A program made the position numbers and the translations under genes. From contig NZ_CP102253.1 in NCBI RefSeq assembly GCF_025145845.1, positions 1,426,001 through 1,490,000 on the forward strand: a stretch of 64,000 bases of DNA. The letters run 5' to 3'. The notes beneath the pieces are model-generated. The model was not told where the DNA came from, did no database searches, and worked only from the letters and a program-made list of their open reading frames with translations. Position 1 is the first letter of the stretch; each line of letters starts with the position of its first letter. Of the stretch, positions 24,681-33,167 are shown piece by piece. Source of the DNA: Alistipes shahii WAL 8301. GTDB lineage: Bacteria; Bacteroidota; Bacteroidia; Bacteroidales; Rikenellaceae.

Positions 24681-25586
24681 CTATTCAAGATTTGATTTTC
24701 CTGTCTGTTTTACTTCATCTATAACTCGCAATAGATATTGGCCATATTGATTTTTAATCATCGGTTTCGCAAGATTTCGCATTTGATCTTCCGTAATCCA
24801 ACCCTTACGAAATGCGATGCCTTCCAAACACCCGACTTTCAGGCCCTGGCGTTTCTCCAAAACCTCAATATAAGTACTAGCCTCTGACAATGAATCATGA
24901 GTTCCTGTATCCAACCAAGCAAACCCCCGACCAAGAGTTAGCACTTTCAATTCATTATTCTCCAGGAATTTTTGATTTACCGTTGTTATCTCATATTCAC
25001 CACGGGCACTTGGCTGAATATGACGAGCAATATCAATAACCCTATTAGGATAAAAATATAAACCAACTACAGCATAATGACTCTTGGGATGTACCGGTTT
25101 CTCTTCAATTGACAAACAATTGCCATGATTGTCAAATTCGGCAACACCATATCGTTCCGGATCACAAACCCAATAGCCAAAAACAGCAGCTTTGCGCTCA
25201 ATCTCAACAGCATCTACAGCATTTCGCAACAACCCGGTAAAACCTGCGCCATGAAAGATATTGTCGCCTAAAACCAAACAAACATCATCTGTTCCTATAA
25301 AATCAGCCCCTATAGTAAAGGCTTGGGCCAATCCATCGGGTTTGGGTTGTTCCGCATATTCGAAATGCAGACCATAGTCACTGCCATCCCCCAACAATCT
25401 TTTAAATCCCGGGAGATCGGCAGGAGTAGAGATGATTAGAATATCTCGAATATCAGCCAACATAAGTACTGATATCGGATAATAAATCATTGGTTTGTCA
25501 TAAACTGGCATAAGTTGCTTACTGACACCTTTTGTTATGGGATACAAGCGCGTCCCCGAACCTCCAGCTAATACAATACCCTTCAT
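24681..25586 (-). CDS. rfbA: Glucose-1-phosphate thymidylyltransferase
   Basis: A 301-residue nucleotidyltransferase forming dTDP-glucose. The signature LAGGSGTRLYPITKGVSKQL is at 6-25, PMIYYPISVLM at 31-41, CLVLGDNIFHG near 107-117 and the substrate motif EEKPVHPKSHYAVVGLYFYP near 160-179. Length is standard for the long RmlA form. It supplies the first step for rfbB, rfbD and rfbC in the same operon. Confidence 0.98.
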   Translation of the reverse strand: MKGIVLAGGSGTRLYPITKGVSKQLMPVYDKPMIYYPISVLMLADIRDILIISTPADLPGFKRLLGDGSDYGLHFEYAEQPKPDGLAQAFTIGADFIGTDDVCLVLGDNIFHGAGFTGLLRNAVDAVEIERKAAVFGYWVCDPERYGVAEFDNHGNCLSIEEKPVHPKSHYAVVGLYFYPNRVIDIARHIQPSARGEYEITTVNQKFLENNELKVLTLGRGFAWLDTGTHDSLSEASTYIEVLEKRQGLKVGCLEGIAFRKGWITEDQMRNLAKPMIKNQYGQYLLRVIDEVKQTGKSNLE

Positions 25587-25603
25587 GGCCTTAATCGAAT
25601 TTC

Positions 25604-26185
25604 TTATTTAAGTTCAGGATAAAGATCTTGGTCTATAGAAAATGGAGAAGTAAAATCCTTCAATAACGGATGTTTGGTATCTTTCTCACTAAGAACGGCA
25701 TTTTGAATAGGAATAATCCAATCAATTCCCAAAGAATCGTCCTTAATTGAAATTCCCCCATCTGCTTGAGGAGCATAAAAGTTGTCACATTTATATTGAA
25801 ATATTGCGACATCACTCAAAACAGCAAAACCATGCGCAAATCCACGCGGGATAAACAACTGCCGGTGATTTTTTTCGGTAAGTTCTACGGCAACATGTTC
25901 GCCATATGTAGGACTTCCTCGACGAATATCCACAGCAACATCCAAAACAGCTCCTTTAACACAACGCACTAATTTACTTTGTGTAAAAGGAGGTTTTTGG
26001 AAATGCAGTCCCCTCATTACCCCATATGAGGACATACTTTCATTATCTTGTACAAAATTTATCTTCTGCACTTTTTCTTCGAACTCGCGAAGAGAAAAAC
26101 TTTCAAAAAAATACCCCCTCGAATCTAAAAAGACATGAGGCTCAATAATAACAACTCCATCCAAAGAAGTCTTAATAACTTTCAT
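25604..26185 (-). CDS. rfbC: dTDP-4-dehydrorhamnose 3,5-epimerase
   Basis: A 193-residue cupin enzyme. Conserved DSRGYFFESF (21-30), QDNESMSSYGVMRGLHFQKP (46-65) with the catalytic His in GLHFQ, KLVRCVKGAVLDVAVDIRRG (70-89) and FIPRGFAHGFAVLSD (112-126) are all present. It is the first gene of the rmlCADB block in transcription order and lies 2 bases after the Alg13-like gene. Confidence 0.97.
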   Translation of the reverse strand: MKVIKTSLDGVVIIEPHVFLDSRGYFFESFSLREFEEKVQKINFVQDNESMSSYGVMRGLHFQKPPFTQSKLVRCVKGAVLDVAVDIRRGSPTYGEHVAVELTEKNHRQLFIPRGFAHGFAVLSDVAIFQYKCDNFYAPQADGGISIKDDSLGIDWIIPIQNAVLSEKDTKHPLLKDFTSPFSIDQDLYPELK

Positions 26186-26187
26186 AA

Positions 26188-26658
26188 TTATTTGATATTA
26201 TCAAGAAACGGGTTAATATATTGGGCCGCGTTACCTCGAGACAATGTTTTAAATTCAATTCGACGAGCTTTTTCTATAAGGTTTGGTAATTCAGCCGTAT
26301 TATAACAACCTATCAAACAGCCCAATTTCTCCAAATACCGAACAACTTCTTCTTGTGGATGATGACATTCCTGGCCGACTCTTCGAGGAATCGCAACAAT
26401 ACGTTTTTTAAGAAAAATCGCTTCAGAGATTGTACCCCAACCACCTTGAAGAACAACAATACTCGCTCGTCTCATTGCGTCTACCATCTCTTCATGCTCT
26501 AAAAACTTAACAATCCGAGCATATTTAAATTCATAACGAGTATTTCCAACCTGCACAAAAACATCCTCTTCCGATTCTTTCGCGAATTCATCAATGGCAT
26601 GAGCCATCCGAATAAATGACATCTCTGCAGGAGCATTCCCAAAACTTGAAAATATCAT
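26188..26658 (-). CDS. Alg13-like (EpsF/PssE-type) glycosyltransferase subunit
   Basis: A 156-residue protein corresponding to the C-terminal, donor-binding half of GT28 enzymes. It begins MIFSSFGNAPAEMSFIRM and contains VVLQGGWGTISEAIFLKKRI (about 68-87) followed by IPRRVGQECHHPQEEVV, the nucleotide-sugar site. Alone such proteins lack a membrane anchor; they work with an Alg14-like partner, which is the adjacent gene overlapping by 4 bases. The pair would add a sugar to the lipid-linked second position. Confidence 0.88.
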   Translation of the reverse strand: MIFSSFGNAPAEMSFIRMAHAIDEFAKESEEDVFVQVGNTRYEFKYARIVKFLEHEEMVDAMRRASIVVLQGGWGTISEAIFLKKRIVAIPRRVGQECHHPQEEVVRYLEKLGCLIGCYNTAELPNLIEKARRIEFKTLSRGNAAQYINPFLDNIK

Positions 26659-27113
26659 AACACACCAGTATATTTAGCATTAGGATAAAACTTACGAAGG
26701 CTTTCCCATTGAATTAAGAAGAGGTCTGCGTATTTGTATACGAATCGCCCTGTTCTACTGGGCTCCACCACACAAGCCGCGCTCTCAATATATATTATCT
26801 TAGAGTGTAAAAACCATTTAGCTAATAGTATAGTAGGAATCGCAATTCCAGATCCCGTTGATACTACAACTCGTGGCCGTTCCATAATCAGATGCTTCAA
26901 ACTTTGTATAGCATTGATAAAAAAGCGCACTTTGCTGGTTTGAGGGTCTATGACAAAATAATGCGTTTTACTTTTCAATAATGCGATGGTATGTTTCGTT
27001 TTATAAGTTACCCAATACATATCGCCATAAACCCCTTTCGTTGCCTCCATTAATTCATGCAAATGCCCGCCATGAGAGCTAATACAGCAGATTTTTAGAT
27101 TCCTATTAGCCAT
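26655..27113 (-). CDS. Alg14-like (EpsE/PssD-type) glycosyltransferase subunit
   Basis: A 152-residue acceptor-binding half of an Alg13/Alg14 glycosyltransferase. It starts with the typical KICCISSHGGHLHELMEA (6-23) and has VVVSTGSGIAIPTILLAKWF (about 82-101), IYIESAACVVEPSRTGRFVY and the end IQWESLRKFYPNAKYTGVL. It anchors the partner at the membrane. It overlaps the kinase-like gene upstream by 8 bases and the Alg13-like gene downstream by 4. Confidence 0.9.
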   Translation of the reverse strand: MANRNLKICCISSHGGHLHELMEATKGVYGDMYWVTYKTKHTIALLKSKTHYFVIDPQTSKVRFFINAIQSLKHLIMERPRVVVSTGSGIAIPTILLAKWFLHSKIIYIESAACVVEPSRTGRFVYKYADLFLIQWESLRKFYPNAKYTGVL

Positions 27114-27756
27114 TTTTAATAATATTTCGGATTTGCTCTATTGACTCTTGAATGGTCCCGTTATTATCTACCACATGGATGTAAGGCTCCATCAATAACT
27201 GCTTATAAACTTCCTGTCGAAACCTAAAATCAGGATCTACTCTATTTTCTAAACGACATTCTAATAAAGCCTTTTCATTCCGCTGAATGACCAGTAACTT
27301 TGCATTTGACGGCATAATATTAAGGAACCGACGAGACCAGCAACTATCCAAAAAATCTTTATTGTGAGTTTTTGTCGCTAAATCGACAAGGATATCACAA
27401 ATCCACCGATCACATATCACTACATCTTGTTTATAAGCAGCCTTGTTATATCTTATCCGGCTAATCCAGCTGTCAAGATATGTAGTAATGATATAAAAAC
27501 GACAAAAGATTTGTGATTTATAAAATTGATGCTGCCATACAACTCCCATTTCATTCTGAACATGCACACTCAGGCCTAATAAACGTGCTAAAGCGTGCAT
27601 TCCTTTGGTTAAATAATGATTGAATCGAAGCCAAATATAACCGACGTGCTTACCATCCTTTTCCAAATCTTTTTTTAAAGACTCGATAATCGTACTTTTA
27701 CCGGAACCGTCTATTCCACTTACTACAATACACTGTGTTCTATTGCTTGAATCCAT
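27106..27756 (-). CDS. Thymidylate-kinase-like P-loop kinase
   Basis: A 216-residue protein with Walker A GIDGSGKST (14-22), a DRW motif (VVICDRWICDI, about 125-135) and a C-terminal VVDNNGTIQESIEQI, the architecture of thymidylate-kinase-like proteins. A second housekeeping tmk would not be expected inside a polysaccharide operon, so it may phosphorylate a lipid or sugar intermediate, or maintain dTTP for rfbA. The substrate is not known. Its start overlaps the preceding glycosyltransferase gene by 34 bases, showing tight coupling. Confidence 0.75.
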   Translation of the reverse strand: MDSSNRTQCIVVSGIDGSGKSTIIESLKKDLEKDGKHVGYIWLRFNHYLTKGMHALARLLGLSVHVQNEMGVVWQHQFYKSQIFCRFYIITTYLDSWISRIRYNKAAYKQDVVICDRWICDILVDLATKTHNKDFLDSCWSRRFLNIMPSNAKLLVIQRNEKALLECRLENRVDPDFRFRQEVYKQLLMEPYIHVVDNNGTIQESIEQIRNIIKNG

Positions 27757-28892
27757 ATTTTTGCTGATTCATTCCATGATGGATGTTTAGACATAAGTTC
27801 TTGTGCCTTATTTGCCAGGCTGTTACGTTCAGTTGGATTACGACAAAGCCCAACGATCGTTTGAGCCAAATCCCTAAAATTTCGCTTAGGAGCAATTTTC
27901 AAAGCTGAATGTAAATAATCGGTCGTTCCCTCATTTCTAAAGCTAATAACCGGTGTACCACACGACATTACTTCAAAATATGTCAACGGGATTTCCGATG
28001 GTATAAGTAAAAATGGAAGTAGAACAGCATATGCAGCAGAAAAGCAGGCCTTGAGTTGTTGAGGGGTAAGACGATCATAACAGATCAATATCTGGTTTTT
28101 ATGCTGGATTGACTGAACCAAACGTTCAAATTCTGAGAAATCGCTACTTACATCTCGACGCATCAACAAAACTAATCTAAAATCAGGCAATTGATCGGCG
28201 ATATAATCAAAAGCCCTTATGGCCATTTGGCTTCCTCGGATCTGAGCCGGAGCGCCACTAAACAATAAAAAACGATTTTTATACAAATGAAGTCTTTCCA
28301 ATATCGTTGTATCCGGCTCTAAGTCTCCAAAATTATCCAACCCGGGCAAAGACATCCATACCTTATTTATAGGCCATCCACTCTTAATTGCATCAGAGGC
28401 CGTTAACGGAGATTGACAAATAATGCTATTAAATCCTGCAACTTGTAATTTTCGAGAAAGAATGGAATGGGGAATTATCCGCTCCAGAAAATACGGAAGA
28501 ACCGTTTTAACCTTTTGAACTCTCCATAAAGCAACAATGCCGCTTAAAGGATATAAGCCTCCGGGAACATATGCTATTTTTTGAGCTTTTATCCTAGATA
28601 GCTCAGAAAAATTTTTCGCACCCATCCGGCAGCAAACCGGATAGAAAACAACTTGCCATCCACCTTGGTCAACAAAATGTCGCAAAGCCCGATCTCCATA
28701 TTCAATTTGATATACTCGAATCCCTTCATAGATGCGTCTGCTTTGATTCAAACCTTGTTCTTGTGCAGAACAGATGGAGGTTTCATATAGTCCCGATCTC
28801 GATATGTACTTTGCGATTTCAACCACCGTCCGCCATGGCATTAGGCGTTCTACACCATCAACCATATCTATGGTGTAAAAGAGTATCTTCAT
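27723..28892 (-). CDS. Glycosyltransferase family 4
   Basis: A 389-residue GT-B enzyme. The N-terminal half starts MKILFYTIDMVDGVERLMPW; the C-terminal donor-binding domain has FLLFSGAPAQIRGSQMAIRA (about 209-228), then LLPFLLIPSEIPLTYFEVMS and CGTPVISFRNEGTTDYL, including the ExxxCG-type donor contact (E in YFEVMSCGTP). It would add one sugar of the left repeat unit; donor and acceptor cannot be read from sequence. Confidence 0.88.
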   Translation of the reverse strand: MKILFYTIDMVDGVERLMPWRTVVEIAKYISRSGLYETSICSAQEQGLNQSRRIYEGIRVYQIEYGDRALRHFVDQGGWQVVFYPVCCRMGAKNFSELSRIKAQKIAYVPGGLYPLSGIVALWRVQKVKTVLPYFLERIIPHSILSRKLQVAGFNSIICQSPLTASDAIKSGWPINKVWMSLPGLDNFGDLEPDTTILERLHLYKNRFLLFSGAPAQIRGSQMAIRAFDYIADQLPDFRLVLLMRRDVSSDFSEFERLVQSIQHKNQILICYDRLTPQQLKACFSAAYAVLLPFLLIPSEIPLTYFEVMSCGTPVISFRNEGTTDYLHSALKIAPKRNFRDLAQTIVGLCRNPTERNSLANKAQELMSKHPSWNESAKIWIQAIEHSVL

Positions 28893-28902
28893 ATAAAAAT
28901 GG

Positions 28903-30000
28903 TTACGAATGCAAGACTTTGATTAAATTATGCATCATAGCGCTTTCCGTGAATTCTTTTTCGAATCGGATTCGAGCACCAATTGCAAGTTTTTCTCGCA
29001 ACAAAGGATCTAATATAAGCTTTTCCAAAGCATTAGCCAGAGATATGCTATCTGCTCTAGGGATCAACAATCCTTGTTCCCCATCTGTAATCGACTCGCC
29101 ATTTCCTCCAACCTTAGTTGCGACAATAGCCAGTTGCGCACGCATCGCCTCTAATAAGGCAATAGAATGATTCTCACTAAGAGATGGTATTACAAAAATA
29201 TCTGCTGCTGCAAGCCAATCTTGCACGTTATCTTGAAATCCCATAAATGAGATTCGATCATCTAACGCATATTCATGGCATATATTTTTTAGATTTGTTA
29301 ATTCTGGCCCTTCTCCAATCATATAATAATGGAAATCGAGATTTTTCTTCCGCAAGATTTTTATGGCGTCTAACATATAATTCAGCCCCTTAATCTCGTC
29401 TATACGAGAAGCTGTTATAATATTTATAATATTAGAAGACATCTTCACGGGATGGCATGAAGACACAGAATTCTTTATTCCATTATGTATTGTAATAACC
29501 TTGCAGGCAGGAACACCCTTAGAGATCAAATATTGACGAGAATATTCAGCTACACAGATCGTTTTATATGCAACATGCTTGTACACCCAAATTGACAAAC
29601 CATTATATAATTTCTCGAGGATTTTTTTTGCTTTAGTCGGAGCTTGGTATGCTCCATGGTACGTTAAAATAGTCTTAGTCCTTACTTTCTTCAGCAATCG
29701 TTCAATCAATACGACAATTGCACCATTGAATCCATGTGTAAATATTATATCAGGCTGATAAACACGAATCAAATCGGCTAATTTTCCAACCCACGAGAAA
29801 TCTTTACGACTTTTTATATTTATAAAATCAGCATTAATCCTTTTTAATGGCTCAATATGCGAGTTTAAACTAAGAATATTGATACAAACATTCCGAATCT
29901 CCAACATTTCATCAATCTCATTCAATCGGGCATATGTTAAAAAGCATTTGTCTATCCCAGCACCAAGAGTAAATCCCCAAATAAGATTTAATACTTTCAT
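28903..30000 (-). CDS. Glycosyltransferase family 4
   Basis: A 365-residue GT-B enzyme; the ATG at 30000 (MKVLNLIWGFTLGAGIDKCF) is preferred over an ATG 19 codons upstream. Conserved elements are TIHNGIKNS, ITASRIDEIKGLNYMLDAIK, GEGPELTNLKNICHEY, the donor motif FVIPSLSENHSIALLEAMRA and a final GGNGESITDGEQGLLIPR. Transfer with retention of configuration to a lipid-linked oligosaccharide is expected for the family. Confidence 0.92.
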   Translation of the reverse strand: MKVLNLIWGFTLGAGIDKCFLTYARLNEIDEMLEIRNVCINILSLNSHIEPLKRINADFINIKSRKDFSWVGKLADLIRVYQPDIIFTHGFNGAIVVLIERLLKKVRTKTILTYHGAYQAPTKAKKILEKLYNGLSIWVYKHVAYKTICVAEYSRQYLISKGVPACKVITIHNGIKNSVSSCHPVKMSSNIINIITASRIDEIKGLNYMLDAIKILRKKNLDFHYYMIGEGPELTNLKNICHEYALDDRISFMGFQDNVQDWLAAADIFVIPSLSENHSIALLEAMRAQLAIVATKVGGNGESITDGEQGLLIPRADSISLANALEKLILDPLLREKLAIGARIRFEKEFTESAMMHNLIKVLHS

Positions 30001-30010
30001 GATCCTATTT

Positions 30011-30718
30011 TTATAAATTATTTCGACTAAAAACATCGACAAATTCGGACATCTCAACTCTTTCTGGATAATATGATTTCATACTCCCGTTCTTTTCATC
30101 CAATATGATAGGCAACTCATCTGTCCGCATTTTCTTCACCACAACCTCCGGATCATATACATACATATCCAACGGATAACGGACGACAAAGGCTTTAGCA
30201 CGCAATCCCAACGCCCAAAATGCAGTCTTCCACCAGTTTATAGCGCCAGGCTGAGGAATAAGCCGAAGATCAATATCTGAAGTAGATTTATAACATCCTC
30301 TAGATAAAGACCCATAAGCTATAGCTGCCCGTAAAAACTTCTTACGATGACAAGACTCAGATATTTTGATCGTATAGTTCAAGAAATTTGAGGCCGGCAC
30401 CCCGGTTGCTCCCATATGCGTAAACATGGCAAATAATTGCCCATTAAAAGTAAAATTTAAAGTATGAGCAATCAATAATGATATTATCCAAGGTAAACCA
30501 CACAACCACAACAAAAATGTAATAAAAATATCCAATCCCAATTTGATAACAACTTCACGCCAATTCATAATGCGCATGCCTTGTAAGATCCATGCAGAAA
30601 TGAATATCATCCAGCCATATCTACATAATTCACCAATCCATGTACCTTCCAATTTTGCAGGTAAATGCTTTTTCTGTTTTTTGAAAAGAACAGAAATCTT
30701 AGATTGCTTTTTCCCCAT
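30011..30718 (-). CDS. Membrane-anchored nucleotidyltransferase-fold protein
   Basis: A 235-residue protein. Residues about 30-95 contain two or three hydrophobic segments (GWMIFISAWILQG, LGLDIFITFLLWLCG, LPWIISLLIAHTL). A soluble domain follows with the minimal nucleotidyltransferase motif GSLSRGCYKSTSDIDLR (136-152): GS, then D148 and D150, fitting GSx10DxD. A third acidic residue may be in YPLDMYVYDPEV (about 181-192). Function is unknown; nucleotidyl or phospho-group transfer to a lipid-linked substrate is possible. It sits between the O-acyltransferase and a glycosyltransferase. Confidence 0.65.
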   Translation of the reverse strand: MGKKQSKISVLFKKQKKHLPAKLEGTWIGELCRYGWMIFISAWILQGMRIMNWREVVIKLGLDIFITFLLWLCGLPWIISLLIAHTLNFTFNGQLFAMFTHMGATGVPASNFLNYTIKISESCHRKKFLRAAIAYGSLSRGCYKSTSDIDLRLIPQPGAINWWKTAFWALGLRAKAFVVRYPLDMYVYDPEVVVKKMRTDELPIILDEKNGSMKSYYPERVEMSEFVDVFSRNNL

Positions 30719-31627
30719 AATACATCACCATTGGATATTTAAATTAAGAGCTCTACTAATTCTATTAAACGCTTCTTTTTGCCCGGATAAAACAGGTAAA
30801 TATCGATTAATAAACATTACCATAGGAAATGTTAGAGCGACAGCTATTAATGCACCTATTATAATTGACCAAGTAGACTCCAGATCAATATGAAGTTTCA
30901 ATAACACAACCCTCACAATTCTAAGGGCAAATGCATTTAAATAATAAAATAATAAAGAATATCTGCCTATATAATTTACAAACCGAATACTACTTACTTT
31001 TTTCGATATTAATAAGAGAGAGAGGATTCCAACAAATGCATATATAAAAATAAGCGGTAAATTCTTATAACTGTTAGTTGCAACTACTATGTGACTATCA
31101 AAAAAGCAACTATCTAACCCCATCAATCCAATATAGCAAACAACACATCCGCCAATAAATTTCCATGAATTCGGAATAAGAATAGATGTTTCAAAATGTC
31201 TATATATTATTCCTAATAGAAAAAATGGACTCATTATCATACATATATTGAAGCAAAATGGGAACCTGTTCGGTAATTCTTTGGACTGTATATATATGTT
31301 ATTATTAACAAAGGATAAAAAATCATCATAATTAACTTGAATAAAATATCCAAGGCCAAATAGTATAATAGTAGCCAATGATACAAATAGAAGATCAGCT
31401 TTAATCCGAATCAAACAAGTATATATAATTTGCAGCACCCCAATCACAACGACAAACCAGGATGCTCTAAACATCAACACATCAATGATTTGTTGTTCAG
31501 CATCAATATCTAATAACATTATTTTGGGCCCTAACATGAACACCATAAAAATGACATATGGCACCAAAATAGTCCTAAATACTTGTTTTAGTTTCTCCTT
31601 AAAATTAACTAATCGAATATTAGAGGT

Positions 31628-32952
31628 CACTACTGTCCCGTAAAAGCGGGCAAGTCGGTCTTTGAAATAGTTGAAACATAGTCTATTAGAAGTAATTTTT
31701 CATGTGCGACGATTTGAATTTGTAATTTTGCAGCCCATAAAGGGACTGCTCTATGAACAAAGACAAATATGTATTCGCTCAATTGGTTGCATTTCTCGAC
31801 AACAACAAGTTCCGTCACCTGGTTGACAAGTATGATGGGAACAGGTATGTCAAGAACTTCACCTGCTGGAATCAGCTCATGGCACTCATGTTCGGACAAC
31901 TCTGTAACCGTGAGAGCCTGCGTGATGTTGTCGTTGCATTGGAGACTCACCAATCCAAATGTTATCACCTTGGAATGGGGCGTAATCCAATAGCGAAAAC
32001 GACATTTGCCACAGCGAATCAGAATCGTGACTACAGGATCTTTGAAGACTTTGCCTTCTTCATGATGGAACAGGCTCGCAAGAAACGAGCAACCGACATC
32101 TTCAAGCTGAAGGGGAATGTTTATGCATTTGATTCAACAACGATTCCGCTCTGCTTGTCAGTATTCTGGTGGGCAAAGTTCCGCAAGAAGAAAGGAGGCG
32201 TTAAGGCGCATGTCCTTTATGATCTGGAGTCCCAAGTTTCTGCTTTCTTCCATATTACGACTGCATCGGTACACGATTCAAAGGCAATGAAGGAGATTCC
32301 CTATGAATCAGGTTCTTACTACGTATTTGACCGTGGTTACAATGCATTCAAGGAACTCTACAAGATTTGTCTTAATGAATCATACTTCGTGGTTCGGGCG
32401 AAGAAGAACTTACAGTACAAGTGTACGAAATGGAAACGTAGATTGCCTAAGAATGTGCTTTCTGATTCCGTTATTGAACTCACGGATGTGAACACACAGA
32501 AGAAGTTTCCTGAGAGGCTGCGACTTGTGAGATTTCACGATGACGAGCAAGACAGAGACTTCGCATTTTTGACGAATGCATTCCATCTTACCGCTCTCGA
32601 AATTGCTAATCTCTACAAGAACCGATGGCAGATTGAGTTGTTCTTCAAGTGGCTCAAGCAGCACCTCAAGATTAAGAAATTCTGGGGCACTACAGAGAAC
32701 GCTGTCAGAATACAAATTTGCTCTGCAATCATAACTTATTGCCTTGTCGCCATCGTCCAACACGACATGCGACTAAAGCGGTCAACTTATGAGGTCCTGC
32801 AGATTTTGAGCATCTCACTAACGGATAAGACTCCACTGAGAGATCTCTTCGAAAAGACTAATTTCAACGATGTCAAAGAACTCGATTATCCCCTCTTGGA
32901 GGGACTATTTGATTAATATTAACTTCGTCCCAATTTTAACGGGACACTAATG
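31628..32952 (+). mobile_element. IS4-family insertion sequence
   Basis: A 1325-bp element with terminal repeats CACTACTGTCCCGT and, inverted, CATTAGTGTCCCGT (12 of 14 identical), flanked by a 9-bp target duplication ATTAGAGGT (31619-31627 and 32953-32961). It carries one intact transposase gene on the strand opposite to the operon. Intact structure suggests a recent insertion. Confidence 0.95.
31753..32916 (+). CDS. IS4-family transposase (DUF4372 + DDE domain)
   Basis: A 387-residue transposase. Residues 5-75 are a DUF4372-type N-terminus (FAQLVAFLDNNKFRHLVDKY, then QLCNRESLRDVVVAL). The catalytic residues are D127 (AFDSTT), D193 (VFDRGY) and E295; the IS4 signature Y-(2)-R-(3)-E-(6)-K is exact in YKNRWQIELFFKWLK (Y288, R291, E295, K302). 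Full length, no frame defects, so the element is probably active. Confidence 0.96.
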   Translation: MNKDKYVFAQLVAFLDNNKFRHLVDKYDGNRYVKNFTCWNQLMALMFGQLCNRESLRDVVVALETHQSKCYHLGMGRNPIAKTTFATANQNRDYRIFEDFAFFMMEQARKKRATDIFKLKGNVYAFDSTTIPLCLSVFWWAKFRKKKGGVKAHVLYDLESQVSAFFHITTASVHDSKAMKEIPYESGSYYVFDRGYNAFKELYKICLNESYFVVRAKKNLQYKCTKWKRRLPKNVLSDSVIELTDVNTQKKFPERLRLVRFHDDEQDRDFAFLTNAFHLTALEIANLYKNRWQIELFFKWLKQHLKIKKFWGTTENAVRIQICSAIITYCLVAIVQHDMRLKRSTYEVLQILSISLTDKTPLRDLFEKTNFNDVKELDYPLLEGLFD

Positions 32953-33167
32953 ATTAGAGGTATATAAATATCCACTTAAAAAGAAAAAGCCGGTTAAGAA
33001 AAATGGAGCGAACCACCAGCTGAAAGAATGTTGACTACCTATAATAACCTCACTATGATAAACATACACAAGAATCATCAGAAGGCCCTTACCAAAATCA
33101 ACCCAATCTTTTCTTTGTTGAAAGTTCATTGCCATAAAATATATGTTGACACATATAGGGCATCGCC

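Larger units (their letters stand above)
30725..33135 (-). pseudogene. Acyltransferase-3 family O-acyltransferase, split by an IS4-family element
   Basis: The N-terminal part (33135-32953) has the family's start KDWVDFGKGLLMILVYVYHS, with the catalytic-type His, and FFLTGFFFLSGYLYTSN. After removing the element and one copy of the 9-bp duplication the frame continues at 31618 (IRLVNFKEKLKQVFRTIL) to 30725, giving 358 residues with about ten membrane helices. Such proteins O-acetylate sugars in polysaccharides. The insertion removes the catalytic N-terminus from the rest, so the modification should be lost in this strain. Confidence 0.88.
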
